Positions 56,165 to 64,000 of a stretch of DNA of 64,000 bases are shown piece after piece. A program made the position numbers and the translations under genes. The notes under the pieces were generated by a model. The model saw only the letters and a program-made list of their open reading frames with translations, had not been told where the DNA came from and searched no databases. The stretch is from Dyadobacter koreensis (GTDB taxonomy: Bacteria > Bacteroidota > Bacteroidia > Cytophagales > Spirosomataceae), in assembly GCF_900108855.1 (NCBI RefSeq), contig NZ_FNXY01000004.1, positions 682,001 through 746,000 on the forward strand, read 5' to 3'. Position 1 is the stretch's first letter. Every line of letters begins with the position of its first letter.

Positions 56165-59100
56165 TTAAAAACCCAAATTGATGCCTACGGTAATGGTACG
56201 TGCCAATGGGTAAGAAGCCGAGTCATAACCATAGGTCGGACTTGTCGTATTCCCGTTGTCGTTTGCTTCCGGGTTATAACCGATGTATTTGGTAAAGGTG
56301 CAAAGGTTTTGCCCACTCACATAAACTCTCGCCTGCTCAATATTCCAGCGTTTGGTAAGAGAAGAAGAAAGGGTATAACCAACAGAGAGCGTACGAATAC
56401 GTAAAAACGAAGCATCATATACGTAACGGCTTGAAGGGTTGTTTGCTCCTCCCGAAGGTGTAGTAGTCACCCGCGGCTGCCAGCCATTGCCGGTATCTGT
56501 TGCCGATCTCCAGCGGTTATCTACATCGGTGATCGTGTTGGCATTCCCGTTAAAGAAATAGCCGGTCCGAAGCCACTGTGCCCATACCTTATTTCCCTGA
56601 GAACCCTGCAGGATCATGTTCAGGTCAAAACCTTTGTAGGATAATGTGTTGGTTAGTCCGTAAGTAAATTTTGGCAGCGGATTTCCCAGGTAAGTAAGAT
56701 CGGATGCATCAATTTTACCATCCTGATTCATATCCTTATACTTGATATCACCCGGCTTTGAACCACCACTGGCCCAGACTGCACCTGCGTCCACGTCTGC
56801 CTGATCTTTAAAAACACCAGTCTGGCGGTATCCGTAAAATTCACCCAAAGCCTGTCCGGGCTGAATGATCACATAGTTTGTAAAACCACCCGCGCTGTAA
56901 TAAACAGGCTTTTCATTGACCAAAGAAACAACTTTATTGGCATTAAAAGAGATGTTACCATTTGTTGTCCAGCTCAGATTTTCTCCTCTGACGTTTCTGG
57001 AGGTAATCGATAATTCAAAACCTTTGTTTTCAATCTTTCCGATATTTTCAAGCACACTGCCAGCAGTTCCTACCAGGGCGGGCACGTTGCGATTGTTCAG
57101 AAGTCCTGTCGTCAACCTTTTATAAATGTCTGCCGACAAATACAGACGGTCTTTCCATACACCCAGCTCCAAACCTGCATCAAATTGTTGGTTGGTCTCC
57201 CAGGTCAGCGACTGATTGCCGATGTTGGTTGCCGCATAACCATAAACCCTACCGCCCGATCCGGCACCAAAAACATAATTAGCCTGGGTCGCATAACTTT
57301 GTGAAGAATAATTTCCGATGTTGTTATTACCCGTTAAACCATAGCTGCCCCTGATTTTCAGATCGCTGATCCATACGATGTTTTTCATAAAATTTTCCTC
57401 TGACAAACGCCAGGCAGCCGAAACGGAAGGGAAGGTTGCATACCGGTTACGGGATCCAAAACGCGACGATCCGTCTCTACGAATAGCTGCTGAAAACATA
57501 TATTTGTCTTTGTAGCTATAATTGACACGCCCGAGCAGCGATACCAGGTTGTTTTTGGAATACACATTGGTACTTACCGTATTTCCCGCGCCACTGATGT
57601 TGGTGATCAGATCATTCACAAAACTGCCATTTACACCGGTGATGACATTCCCGGAGCTCTCCGCCGACTGGGCTGTATATCCTGCCAGGAAATTAAATGA
57701 ATGATCTTGGGCAAACACTTTGTTATAGTTCAACGTATTTTCCCAAAGCCAGTTTGAACCGGTATTCATCCGCTTGGCCGCCGCAATATTACTGGCAAGC
57801 GGATTACTCAGATTGGCTGTTGGTGCCGTGTTGGATGGCATGGTTGCCGGCACAAATTGGTTACGGGTTTCTGTGTTGTATTCGGTTCCAAAACTTGTTC
57901 TGGCTTTAAGCCCTTCGATAATTTCCCATTCTAGATAAGTATTACCTAAAAACCGGGGACTGTTGCCGCGATCCTGATACTGGTCCAGCTGTACGGTCGG
58001 TCCACGAAAGTTAGGGGAAATAGAATTGGCACCCTGTGTAAGTGGATAATTATTGGTATTGGCAAAATCGCCATTCGGCAGCCTCTCAGGGAAAAGTGAG
58101 GGCATAACCAAAGCAGCTGCCACCGGATCAGTACCTACGGCAATAATACCTGCATCATTGGTTCCTGCAATATTCTGATAGCGCGTATTGGTAAGTGAAG
58201 GAGCGAGTACCAGCCCGGCTTTCACACGTTTGGAAACCTGAGCTTCGAGATTGGCCCGCAGGGTATATCGTTCAAAACTGGTGGATTTCAATATTCCATC
58301 CTGCTTTAAATAAGAAGCAGATATATGATAGCGTATTTTTTCACTGCTCCCCGAAGCCGAAAGTTCCTGCTGGTTTATAAAAGCTTTGCGGTAAATCTCA
58401 TGCTGCCAATCAGTTTGGGGAAGATCAGAAGGCGGCGCATCATAAAAAGCATAATACTTCAAACCTGCATTCACAGCCGACTCTTTGGAATAATCGATAA
58501 ACTGCTCGTTGTTCATCACCGAAATTTTTCGGGATATATCCTGAAAACCGGCATACGTGTTAAAACTGATCCGGGTTTTACCGGGTGTGCCCCGTTTGGT
58601 TGTGACCAGAATGACGCCATTACCACCCCTTGAACCATAAATAGCAGCGGCAGCGGCATCTTTCAAAACTTCAATGGATTGAATATCACCCAGATTGATC
58701 TGATTAAAATTATCAGCACTTGCCAGCGGATAACCATCCACCACGTACAAGGGAGAATTTCCGGCACCCAGCGAACCTACACCACGAATCCGTATTATCG
58801 GGGCTGCACCAGGTTGTCCACCGGCCTGGCTGATGTTCACGCCGGATACCTGCGCGGCGAGTGCCTGTGCAGGGTTGGCTACCGAAATGTTGCTTAATTG
58901 TTTTGAGGAAACCGAGCTGACTGCGGTGGAAAGCGACTTCCTGTTCTGCTCACCATAACCTACGACAACCACTTCGTTCAGTGCTTTGGAGTCGGTGATC
59001 ATCTCAACATTAATTACGGTCTGGTTGTTAACCGGAACCTCTTTATTTAAGTAGCCGATGTAACTGAAAACAAGAATCTGCTCCCCTGACGGAACCTGTA

Positions 59101-59275
59101 TTGTATACTTTCCTTCAATGTCCGTGGAAGTCCCGGTTGAAGTTCCCTTTAACAAAATATTTACTCCCGGCAGATCCTGCCCGCCATCGGTTACGCGTCC
59201 TGAAATGGAAAGCTGCTGCGCCCGCAGCCAAGTAGAAGCACTTAAAAACAAGATTGAGAATAATAGTAAACGCAT
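56165..59275 (-). CDS. SusC/RagA-family TonB-linked outer-membrane protein (locus 2)
   Basis: 1036 residues: signal peptide (1-20), CarboxypepD-reg-like domain (about 25-95), the SusC signature NEVVVVGYGEQNRKSLSTAV (about 100), plug (to ~215, with IQSIEVLKDAAAAAIYGSRG) and the barrel ending in VGINLGF. Imports the oligosaccharide products of this locus with SusD. Its upstream region has the TGCAACA 21-bp repeat, pointing to control by the HTCS. Confidence 0.96.
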   Translation of the reverse strand: MRLLLFSILFLSASTWLRAQQLSISGRVTDGGQDLPGVNILLKGTSTGTSTDIEGKYTIQVPSGEQILVFSYIGYLNKEVPVNNQTVINVEMITDSKALNEVVVVGYGEQNRKSLSTAVSSVSSKQLSNISVANPAQALAAQVSGVNISQAGGQPGAAPIIRIRGVGSLGAGNSPLYVVDGYPLASADNFNQINLGDIQSIEVLKDAAAAAIYGSRGGNGVILVTTKRGTPGKTRISFNTYAGFQDISRKISVMNNEQFIDYSKESAVNAGLKYYAFYDAPPSDLPQTDWQHEIYRKAFINQQELSASGSSEKIRYHISASYLKQDGILKSTSFERYTLRANLEAQVSKRVKAGLVLAPSLTNTRYQNIAGTNDAGIIAVGTDPVAAALVMPSLFPERLPNGDFANTNNYPLTQGANSISPNFRGPTVQLDQYQDRGNSPRFLGNTYLEWEIIEGLKARTSFGTEYNTETRNQFVPATMPSNTAPTANLSNPLASNIAAAKRMNTGSNWLWENTLNYNKVFAQDHSFNFLAGYTAQSAESSGNVITGVNGSFVNDLITNISGAGNTVSTNVYSKNNLVSLLGRVNYSYKDKYMFSAAIRRDGSSRFGSRNRYATFPSVSAAWRLSEENFMKNIVWISDLKIRGSYGLTGNNNIGNYSSQSYATQANYVFGAGSGGRVYGYAATNIGNQSLTWETNQQFDAGLELGVWKDRLYLSADIYKRLTTGLLNNRNVPALVGTAGSVLENIGKIENKGFELSITSRNVRGENLSWTTNGNISFNANKVVSLVNEKPVYYSAGGFTNYVIIQPGQALGEFYGYRQTGVFKDQADVDAGAVWASGGSKPGDIKYKDMNQDGKIDASDLTYLGNPLPKFTYGLTNTLSYKGFDLNMILQGSQGNKVWAQWLRTGYFFNGNANTITDVDNRWRSATDTGNGWQPRVTTTPSGGANNPSSRYVYDASFLRIRTLSVGYTLSSSLTKRWNIEQARVYVSGQNLCTFTKYIGYNPEANDNGNTTSPTYGYDSASYPLARTITVGINLGF

Positions 59276-59957
59276 ATAAAAAAGATTTAGAGAGTGAGTC
59301 TGAAATACTAATCGAGCTAGCCTTATCAGACTTAATTAGATTAAATTTTATCCGCAAAAAATACAGTTATTTTTGAGTGTAAAGTAAGTGTCTGATACAG
59401 AGAATAACGGAGAGAGATGTTGCAGAAGAAGCTGGAAATGTTGCAAAATCGGTGTTTTAGCACATTTAATCCTTGCTTTATCTAAGAAAAATCGAGATAT
59501 CTGATTACCAACCACCAGAGCACTACTAATAGTTAGGTTTAAAGACAGAAAATTGATGATGCCAAAACTGGTGACCACGAAAATCTTCGATCACCGGTAC
59601 TGAAATGACGGTACCTGAAGATAGCTGAGCTAGCCTATATGCCTTTATATAAGGAAATGAATATTATTACATAGCTTCTCGGAGACAAGGTATGGACAGC
59701 GTTATTTTTGCTCGCAAATAATATTCTTGCCCTAAGAATGGCATTAATAGTCTGGTATAATTTCGTAGTATTCGAAGAATAAAATCGGGCAGTAAATTGC
59801 CTTTTGAGAATTGGAAACAAAAATGACTTTTATGGCCATCAGCATTCAATTAGGAAAAGAAAAGGCGCTAATTAGACGTAATTTGATATTCCCACTTATT
59901 GAGTAAAGGAAAAACATGGTGGGTAATTACATAAAATTCAGTTAAGCAGCACTGGCC
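59276..59957. other. Intergenic region between susC and the phosphodiesterase gene
   Basis: 682 bp with no convincing gene; small open frames have no homology I recognise and unlikely composition. The TGCAACA repeat (59417-59445) is the only clear element. From ~59600 to 59957 I see nothing. Confidence 0.5.
59417..59445 (-). promoter_or_regulatory. 21-bp-spaced direct repeat before susC (locus 2)
   Basis: On the minus strand TGCAACAT (59445-59438) and TGCAACAT (59424-59417), exactly 21 bp apart, the second followed by CTCTCT. About 145-170 bp upstream of the susC ATG. Same spacing and orientation as at 47214-47242. Confidence 0.6.
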
Positions 59958-60734
59958 TTAACGGAGTAATTGCATGAGCAACTCAGGTTCGTTTGTGGTT
60001 ATATAATTGATTTTTTTCTCAATAAACCAATCCATCATCGACTTATCATTTACTGTCCAGACGTTTGTGGTCAGCTTCAGATCATGACTTTGTTTAATCC
60101 ATTGAGGATTTTTTTGAAATGACGGATAAGGATAATCAATGCCAGATAAGCCCGCTAAGGAAATTTCTTCCGGTGATTTTTCTCCGTTTAAGTAAGTTAC
60201 TTCCGCTTTGGGAGCCAGCGCTTTCACTTTTTTACAAACGTCAAAATCAAAACTGATATAATCTGTCATTTTCCCCAGACCCATTGATTTGACCAAATCA
60301 ACACACTTTTCTGCTAAAATCAGTGATCGTTCTTTGCTTACCAAAGAAGGCTTTACTTCCAGAATAAGTCTTGTTTTGTTTTGCGTTTTACCCGCTTTCA
60401 GGTAAGCTACCAGTGTTGGCAGATTTTCTCCGTTAGATAATTTTAGAGTGGAAAGTTCGGCTGAACTGGCTTTTTCAATATTTCTACCTTGAATAATATG
60501 ATCATGATGTACGAACAGAACAGAATCGGATGACATGTGTACGTCGAACTCAGTGCCGTAACATTCCATTTTAATAGCTGCCTTCAAAGCAGCTATCGAA
60601 TTTTCTGTCGCAGCCGTATTTTTCCAGGCCCCCCGGTGAGCGATTACCTTCGTTCTGCTTTTTTCCTTTTGGGCATAGCCTTCCGCAGACAAGAACAAAA
60701 ATCCTGTCAGTAAAAATAAAATACATTTTTTCAT
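59958..60734 (-). CDS. Exported glycerophosphodiester phosphodiesterase
   Basis: 258 residues: signal peptide (1-21), then a GDPD TIM barrel with VIAHRGAWKNTAATENSIAALKAAI (pieces; catalytic H of HRG and E of EN), the metal pair in GTEFDVHMS (E, D) and VHHD (second catalytic His). It splits glycerophosphodiesters into glycerol-3-phosphate and alcohol in the periplasm. It follows the oxidoreductase gene by 14 nt on the same strand. Confidence 0.94.
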   Translation of the reverse strand: MKKCILFLLTGFLFLSAEGYAQKEKSRTKVIAHRGAWKNTAATENSIAALKAAIKMECYGTEFDVHMSSDSVLFVHHDHIIQGRNIEKASSAELSTLKLSNGENLPTLVAYLKAGKTQNKTRLILEVKPSLVSKERSLILAEKCVDLVKSMGLGKMTDYISFDFDVCKKVKALAPKAEVTYLNGEKSPEEISLAGLSGIDYPYPSFQKNPQWIKQSHDLKLTTNVWTVNDKSMMDWFIEKKINYITTNEPELLMQLLR

Positions 60735-60748
60735 AAGGTTAAAGGAAT

Positions 60749-61738
60749 TTAGGATATTGAAATGGCTGCTCCGTTTTTACGTTTGCTTTTGTCTGCCGCG
60801 TCCATAAAAGCGAATATTTCCAAGGTTTGCTCGGCAGTTACCGGTGGTTTCCCGGTTTGAAAAAATGTTATCATTTCTGAAACCAGTGGCTGATAGCTGC
60901 TGAAAGGCCCCAGTTGAGCAATTCCCTTTTCGCCAAATGCAGTACCGGCAATGCCGGATGCACCCTTCCGGATTGCCCTGACAGTTCCGATACGCCCGTC
61001 TTCCCAAACTCCGGTTACCAGATCCGTTCCCTCCTCGTGTACTCTGGAAACTTTCCTGCATCCGGGTCCCATCACGGTAAAAAGCATTTCGACACCGTGA
61101 ATGGCATACCACGCCAGATCCATGTGATTTTTATCAATTTCCGCAGGTGTGTAAACATCCGCACCTGTCACTTTCCCGATGGAACCAGAAACCACTTTCT
61201 GTACATTTGCATCAAAACGTAGTGCTGAGGATGTAAAAACCGGTGTACTGTATTCCCGAGCGGCTTTAAAAATTGACTTTGCCTCGCTTAATGAAGGAGC
61301 AATCGGTTTATCAATAAATATGCTTTTACCTGCTTTAAATACGGGAAGCGCCTGCTCCAGATGCGGTCGTCCGTCATTGCTTTCCAGTAAAACGACATCT
61401 ACCTTTTTCAGCAGTGCTTCAATAGATTCCACAATTTCCACACCATCTTTTTTCACGGCTTCTATAATGGCAGGTTTCATTTTCAAAGCCGAAGCAATAT
61501 CCTTGCTTCCGTGGGGATAAGCAGCTACAACTTTGTAACCGCCCATTTCCGCACCACCGGCATTAATCATTTTGGTAAAGACTTCACTGTGGGAAGTATC
61601 CAGTCCGATAATGCCAATCCGCCTCCCTTCAGCAGCAACCGATTGAAACCCGAATGCATCGGAAATACTAACCAGACTCAAACCCACTCCGGCTAATGCC
61701 GTCATTCTTAAAAAATCTCTTCTGCTGCAGTTGTTCAT
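60749..61738 (-). CDS. Tat-exported Gfo/Idh/MocA oxidoreductase
   Basis: 329 residues. N-terminus SRRDFLRMTALAGVGLSL is a twin-arginine signal. A Rossmann domain follows (about 37-160: GIIGLDTSHSEVF, ESNDGRPHLEQALPVFKAGKSIFIDKPIA in pieces, with the family EKP-type lysine as DKP) and a short C-terminal domain. NAD(P)-dependent sugar or cyclitol oxidation is usual; the C-terminal domain is shorter than in many members and the substrate is unknown. Operon with the phosphodiesterase. Confidence 0.9.
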   Translation of the reverse strand: MNNCSRRDFLRMTALAGVGLSLVSISDAFGFQSVAAEGRRIGIIGLDTSHSEVFTKMINAGGAEMGGYKVVAAYPHGSKDIASALKMKPAIIEAVKKDGVEIVESIEALLKKVDVVLLESNDGRPHLEQALPVFKAGKSIFIDKPIAPSLSEAKSIFKAAREYSTPVFTSSALRFDANVQKVVSGSIGKVTGADVYTPAEIDKNHMDLAWYAIHGVEMLFTVMGPGCRKVSRVHEEGTDLVTGVWEDGRIGTVRAIRKGASGIAGTAFGEKGIAQLGPFSSYQPLVSEMITFFQTGKPPVTAEQTLEIFAFMDAADKSKRKNGAAISIS

Positions 61739-61844
61739 TTCAGTTTCAGGAATAGATAGTTAGAAGTGAAACGTTAGATACTGCCTCTCTGACAGTGAGC
61801 TGCTCGCTCACAGCATCCCATTTCACTTTTTACATTTAACACGT

Positions 61845-64000
61845 TCACAATTTTTCAAAATAGATCCAATCCAGAAAAAAAAGCCCCGTTTTGTTTTTAT
61901 CTGGATTGGAAAAAGTAAAGTAAAGATCATGGATGCCAGTGGTTGGTTTCAGGCTGATCTCATATTCCTTCCAGTCGGTTTTTACATCTTTGGGCTGGCC
62001 GGCCTTTACGGACAACCTACCAATTACAGCACCTTTGTCACTTCCTTGCCGCACTTTGATCAGGCCACCCGCTCCCTGCTCCTGAAGACGGATTTTTATT
62101 TTTTTAATATGCGTAAAGTCAATTTGTTTGAAGCTCACGTATCTTCCGTTTCTGCCCCAGATCGATGAAACATAGCCAGTGTTTAAAGTAGCAATAAATA
62201 CATTGGCACTACCCTCTTCATAATCTTCCATCTGGACAAGCGGATTGCGTAACACCAGGTGACTACTGCTTTTTAAAGGCTCGATGCCAATGGCACCTTT
62301 GTCGGTATAACCCGCCTGCAGTACATATGCACCTTCCTTGCCTTGTCCTATGTGTTCAGTCAATTTAAAACTGCCACTCAGCGGAAGCTGTTTCTTTTGT
62401 TCTCCAAGAGAAAGAATGTATCTGGCAATTTCGATGGCGTCTTTTTCGGGCAAATCCATATGTGGCGGCATCGGATAAGTTCCCCAGCTTCCGCTACCAC
62501 CTTTGATAATTTTATCAGCAAGTTTGTGATCCGTTCCTTCTTTTCCTGTATAACGTTTGGCAATCTCCTTCAAAGCGGGTCCAATAGACTTTGTGTCCAT
62601 CGTGTGGCAAGCCTTGCAGTCAAGAGACGCATATAGTTTTTCGGTTGCCGCATATTTGATATTGCCATGGCTTGCTCCTGACAATGCCGAGGCCAGATCT
62701 TTCCCAAAAGCCAGATAGTTGAAAGAAGCTGTCACGCGCGACTTGTCGATCACTTTATCTTCTGCATCTTTTATATTTATTTTGTAATCAAAAGCCGTGT
62801 TGTCCCAATAAAAACTCTTATTATCAGTACTCGTTACCGATACAACAGGCGGTGTATTCCCTACTTTAATCTGTGCTGTTGCAACACCTTTCCCATCTTG
62901 CGAATCAGAAACGGTGAGCGAAATGTCATAGATACCGGTTTTTGTAAAAACATATTTTACTTTCTGGCCCGTCAATTTTTTTGTTCCAATTTTCCACTCA
63001 AAGGTTAGCTGATCTCCCGGATCATAATCTTTTGACTTCTCTGCCGATAGCAAAACGGTCATAGGAGCGGCTCCATATTGCTTATCAATCTGAATATCAG
63101 CAATCGGATTACGGTTTCCTTCAGAGTATTCCACACGGATCAGACCGGCATCCGTATTTTTGGCAAACCAGTTGGTACCATAGGCCAGCATGTAAATCGC
63201 GCCATCCGGTGCAATTTTCATATCCATGGGTGCAACGACTTTCAAATACGGCAGGAAAGGCTCCATGCTTACATAATTACCATCCTTATCCAGCGTTACG
63301 GCCATAATCCATTTCCGGATCCATTCGTAGATAAACAGTTTCCCGTCGTAGTAAGCCGGCAATTTGTATTTTGCATTCGGGTACAAATCGCTGTAATAAA
63401 CCGGCCCGGCCATCGCACTTGCGCCACCTTTACCTACCATGGGCCAGCGTTTTGATTCCCCTTTTCCATACCAGATCATTGCGGGCTGTGCAGGAGGCAG
63501 GTTTTTGACACCTGTATTGTTAGGTGAATTATTGAAAGGGTGAAGCGGATACTGTTTTGACCCTTCTTTTTTTGTTTCAAAATCATATTTTGGAAACCCT
63601 TCATTATTACCCAAAAAATAAGGATAACCGAAAAAACCCGGCTTACGTGCCTGATTGATTTCATCGTAACTCAAAAAATTCTCCTCTGCGGGAACGTTGG
63701 TATCCGGTCCTACATCACCCCAGTACACAAAATTATTTTTAGGATCGACCGACATACGGAACGGGTTACGGCATCCCATCACATATATTTCAGGATGACC
63801 AACGGAACCATCTTTGGGAAAAAGATTTCCATCCGGAATAGAATATGTACCATCCGGCTCCGGTTTGATTCTCAGTATTTTCCCCCGATAATCTTTGCTG
63901 TTTGCTGTTGTGCCCTGCCCATCCGACAGCTGTCTGCCGGGGCGTTCGTCCGTTGGATTATGACCTTCAATTTCTTCTGCATTCGTATTATCTCCGGTTG
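61845..64000 (-). CDS. PQQ-type sugar dehydrogenase / PKD / cytochrome c / CBM protein, 5' end outside window
   Basis: Partial: 718 codons are inside; the frame stays open to the right edge (a GTG near 63782 is internal). Order: C-terminal part of a glucose/sorbosone-dehydrogenase-type propeller (MGCRNPFRMSVDPK, APMDMKIAPDGAIYMLAYGTNWF), a PKD domain (IQIDKQYGAAPMTVLLSAEKSKDYDPG in pieces), a cytochrome c domain with C-K-A-C-H and the ligand region YPMPPHMDLP, and a CBM6-like C-terminal sandwich (VQMEDYEEGSANVFIATLNTG). A ThuA domain may precede. It probably oxidises a sugar in the periplasm and passes electrons to its own haem. Confidence 0.92.
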   Translation of the reverse strand, partial: TGDNTNAEEIEGHNPTDERPGRQLSDGQGTTANSKDYRGKILRIKPEPDGTYSIPDGNLFPKDGSVGHPEIYVMGCRNPFRMSVDPKNNFVYWGDVGPDTNVPAEENFLSYDEINQARKPGFFGYPYFLGNNEGFPKYDFETKKEGSKQYPLHPFNNSPNNTGVKNLPPAQPAMIWYGKGESKRWPMVGKGGASAMAGPVYYSDLYPNAKYKLPAYYDGKLFIYEWIRKWIMAVTLDKDGNYVSMEPFLPYLKVVAPMDMKIAPDGAIYMLAYGTNWFAKNTDAGLIRVEYSEGNRNPIADIQIDKQYGAAPMTVLLSAEKSKDYDPGDQLTFEWKIGTKKLTGQKVKYVFTKTGIYDISLTVSDSQDGKGVATAQIKVGNTPPVVSVTSTDNKSFYWDNTAFDYKINIKDAEDKVIDKSRVTASFNYLAFGKDLASALSGASHGNIKYAATEKLYASLDCKACHTMDTKSIGPALKEIAKRYTGKEGTDHKLADKIIKGGSGSWGTYPMPPHMDLPEKDAIEIARYILSLGEQKKQLPLSGSFKLTEHIGQGKEGAYVLQAGYTDKGAIGIEPLKSSSHLVLRNPLVQMEDYEEGSANVFIATLNTGYVSSIWGRNGRYVSFKQIDFTHIKKIKIRLQEQGAGGLIKVRQGSDKGAVIGRLSVKAGQPKDVKTDWKEYEISLKPTTGIHDLYFTFSNPDKNKTGLFFLDWIYFEKL

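Noticed and set aside
59600..59957. Small open frames on both strands
   Set aside because: No start context, no homology signals and unusual composition for this genome.
1..64000. CRISPR arrays, tRNA and rRNA genes
   Set aside because: No regularly spaced repeats and no recognisable tRNA or rRNA stretches were seen by eye; a covariance-model search would be decisive.

Overview
The window reads as a chromosomal segment of a Bacteroidota bacterium, most likely a Cytophagales/Spirosomataceae organism close to Dyadobacter. The reasons are two SusC/SusD pairs, a one-protein hybrid two-component regulator, a type IX secretion C-terminal domain, several promoters fitting the Bacteroidota TTG-N19/20-TAnnTTTG pattern, and many Bacteroidota-type families (DUF4397, DUF6134, DUF2490, DUF6250). 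The genus is an inference; no rRNA or tRNA is visible.

Layout. (1) 1-5.6 kb: redox and envelope genes: a MauG/CcpA-type dihaem peroxidase, a lone DsbD-N-like domain, a TlpA-type thioredoxin, a DoxX-like membrane protein and a YceI protein. (2) 5.8-11.1 kb: a TonB-dependent receptor with a DUF4397 lipoprotein, then an alginate-export-like porin. (3) 11.2-14.4 kb: a small operon (sterol desaturase-type hydroxylase, DUF6134, unknown protein) and a short-chain dehydrogenase. (4) 14.8-22 kb: a sulfur locus: metNIQ methionine importer, a wrecked Rrf2 regulator, and the operon family 2A encapsulin shell / cysteine desulfurase cargo / serine O-acetyltransferase. (5) 22.4-27.2 kb: zinc-ribbon protein, second sterol desaturase, PIG-L deacetylase, beta-carbonic anhydrase. 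(6) 27.3-30.2 kb: chromate operon with a ChrB-domain/AraC fusion, ChrA and DUF2490. (7) 30.3-38.1 kb: first polysaccharide utilisation locus (SusC, SusD, sulfatase, DUF6250), beside (8) 38.5-41.5 kb: a graveyard of an exo-rhamnogalacturonan-lyase-like pseudogene, an ankyrin-repeat fragment and an IS4-family transposase remnant. (9) 41.5-59.3 kb: second polysaccharide locus: SGNH esterase, hybrid two-component regulator, beta-helix protein plus NagZ-like GH3, a T9SS-secreted beta-helix protein, SusD and SusC. (10) 60-64 kb: glycerophosphodiesterase, Gfo/Idh/MocA oxidoreductase and the 3' part of a large sugar dehydrogenase/PKD/cytochrome c protein running off the right edge.

How it works together. 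In the sulfur block a shell protein is translationally linked to a cysteine desulfurase with a ~290-residue low-complexity N-terminal tail, followed by the enzyme making O-acetylserine, the cysteine precursor, and next to a methionine importer. A 19-bp palindrome GTCTAT-N7-ATAGAC recurs, exact or degenerate, in promoter regions of regions 1, 3, 4 and 5. Together with the frameshifted Rrf2 gene it suggests a sulfur-responsive regulon whose local regulator copy has died. In the second polysaccharide locus a TGCAACA repeat with exact 21-bp period lies before the beta-helix/GH3 operon and before susC, and a single copy lies before the esterase gene; it is a candidate binding site for the adjacent hybrid regulator. 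Nothing here is certainly a new system. The encapsulin locus is a known class, but its regulatory surroundings and the two repeat motifs appear to be the least described parts.
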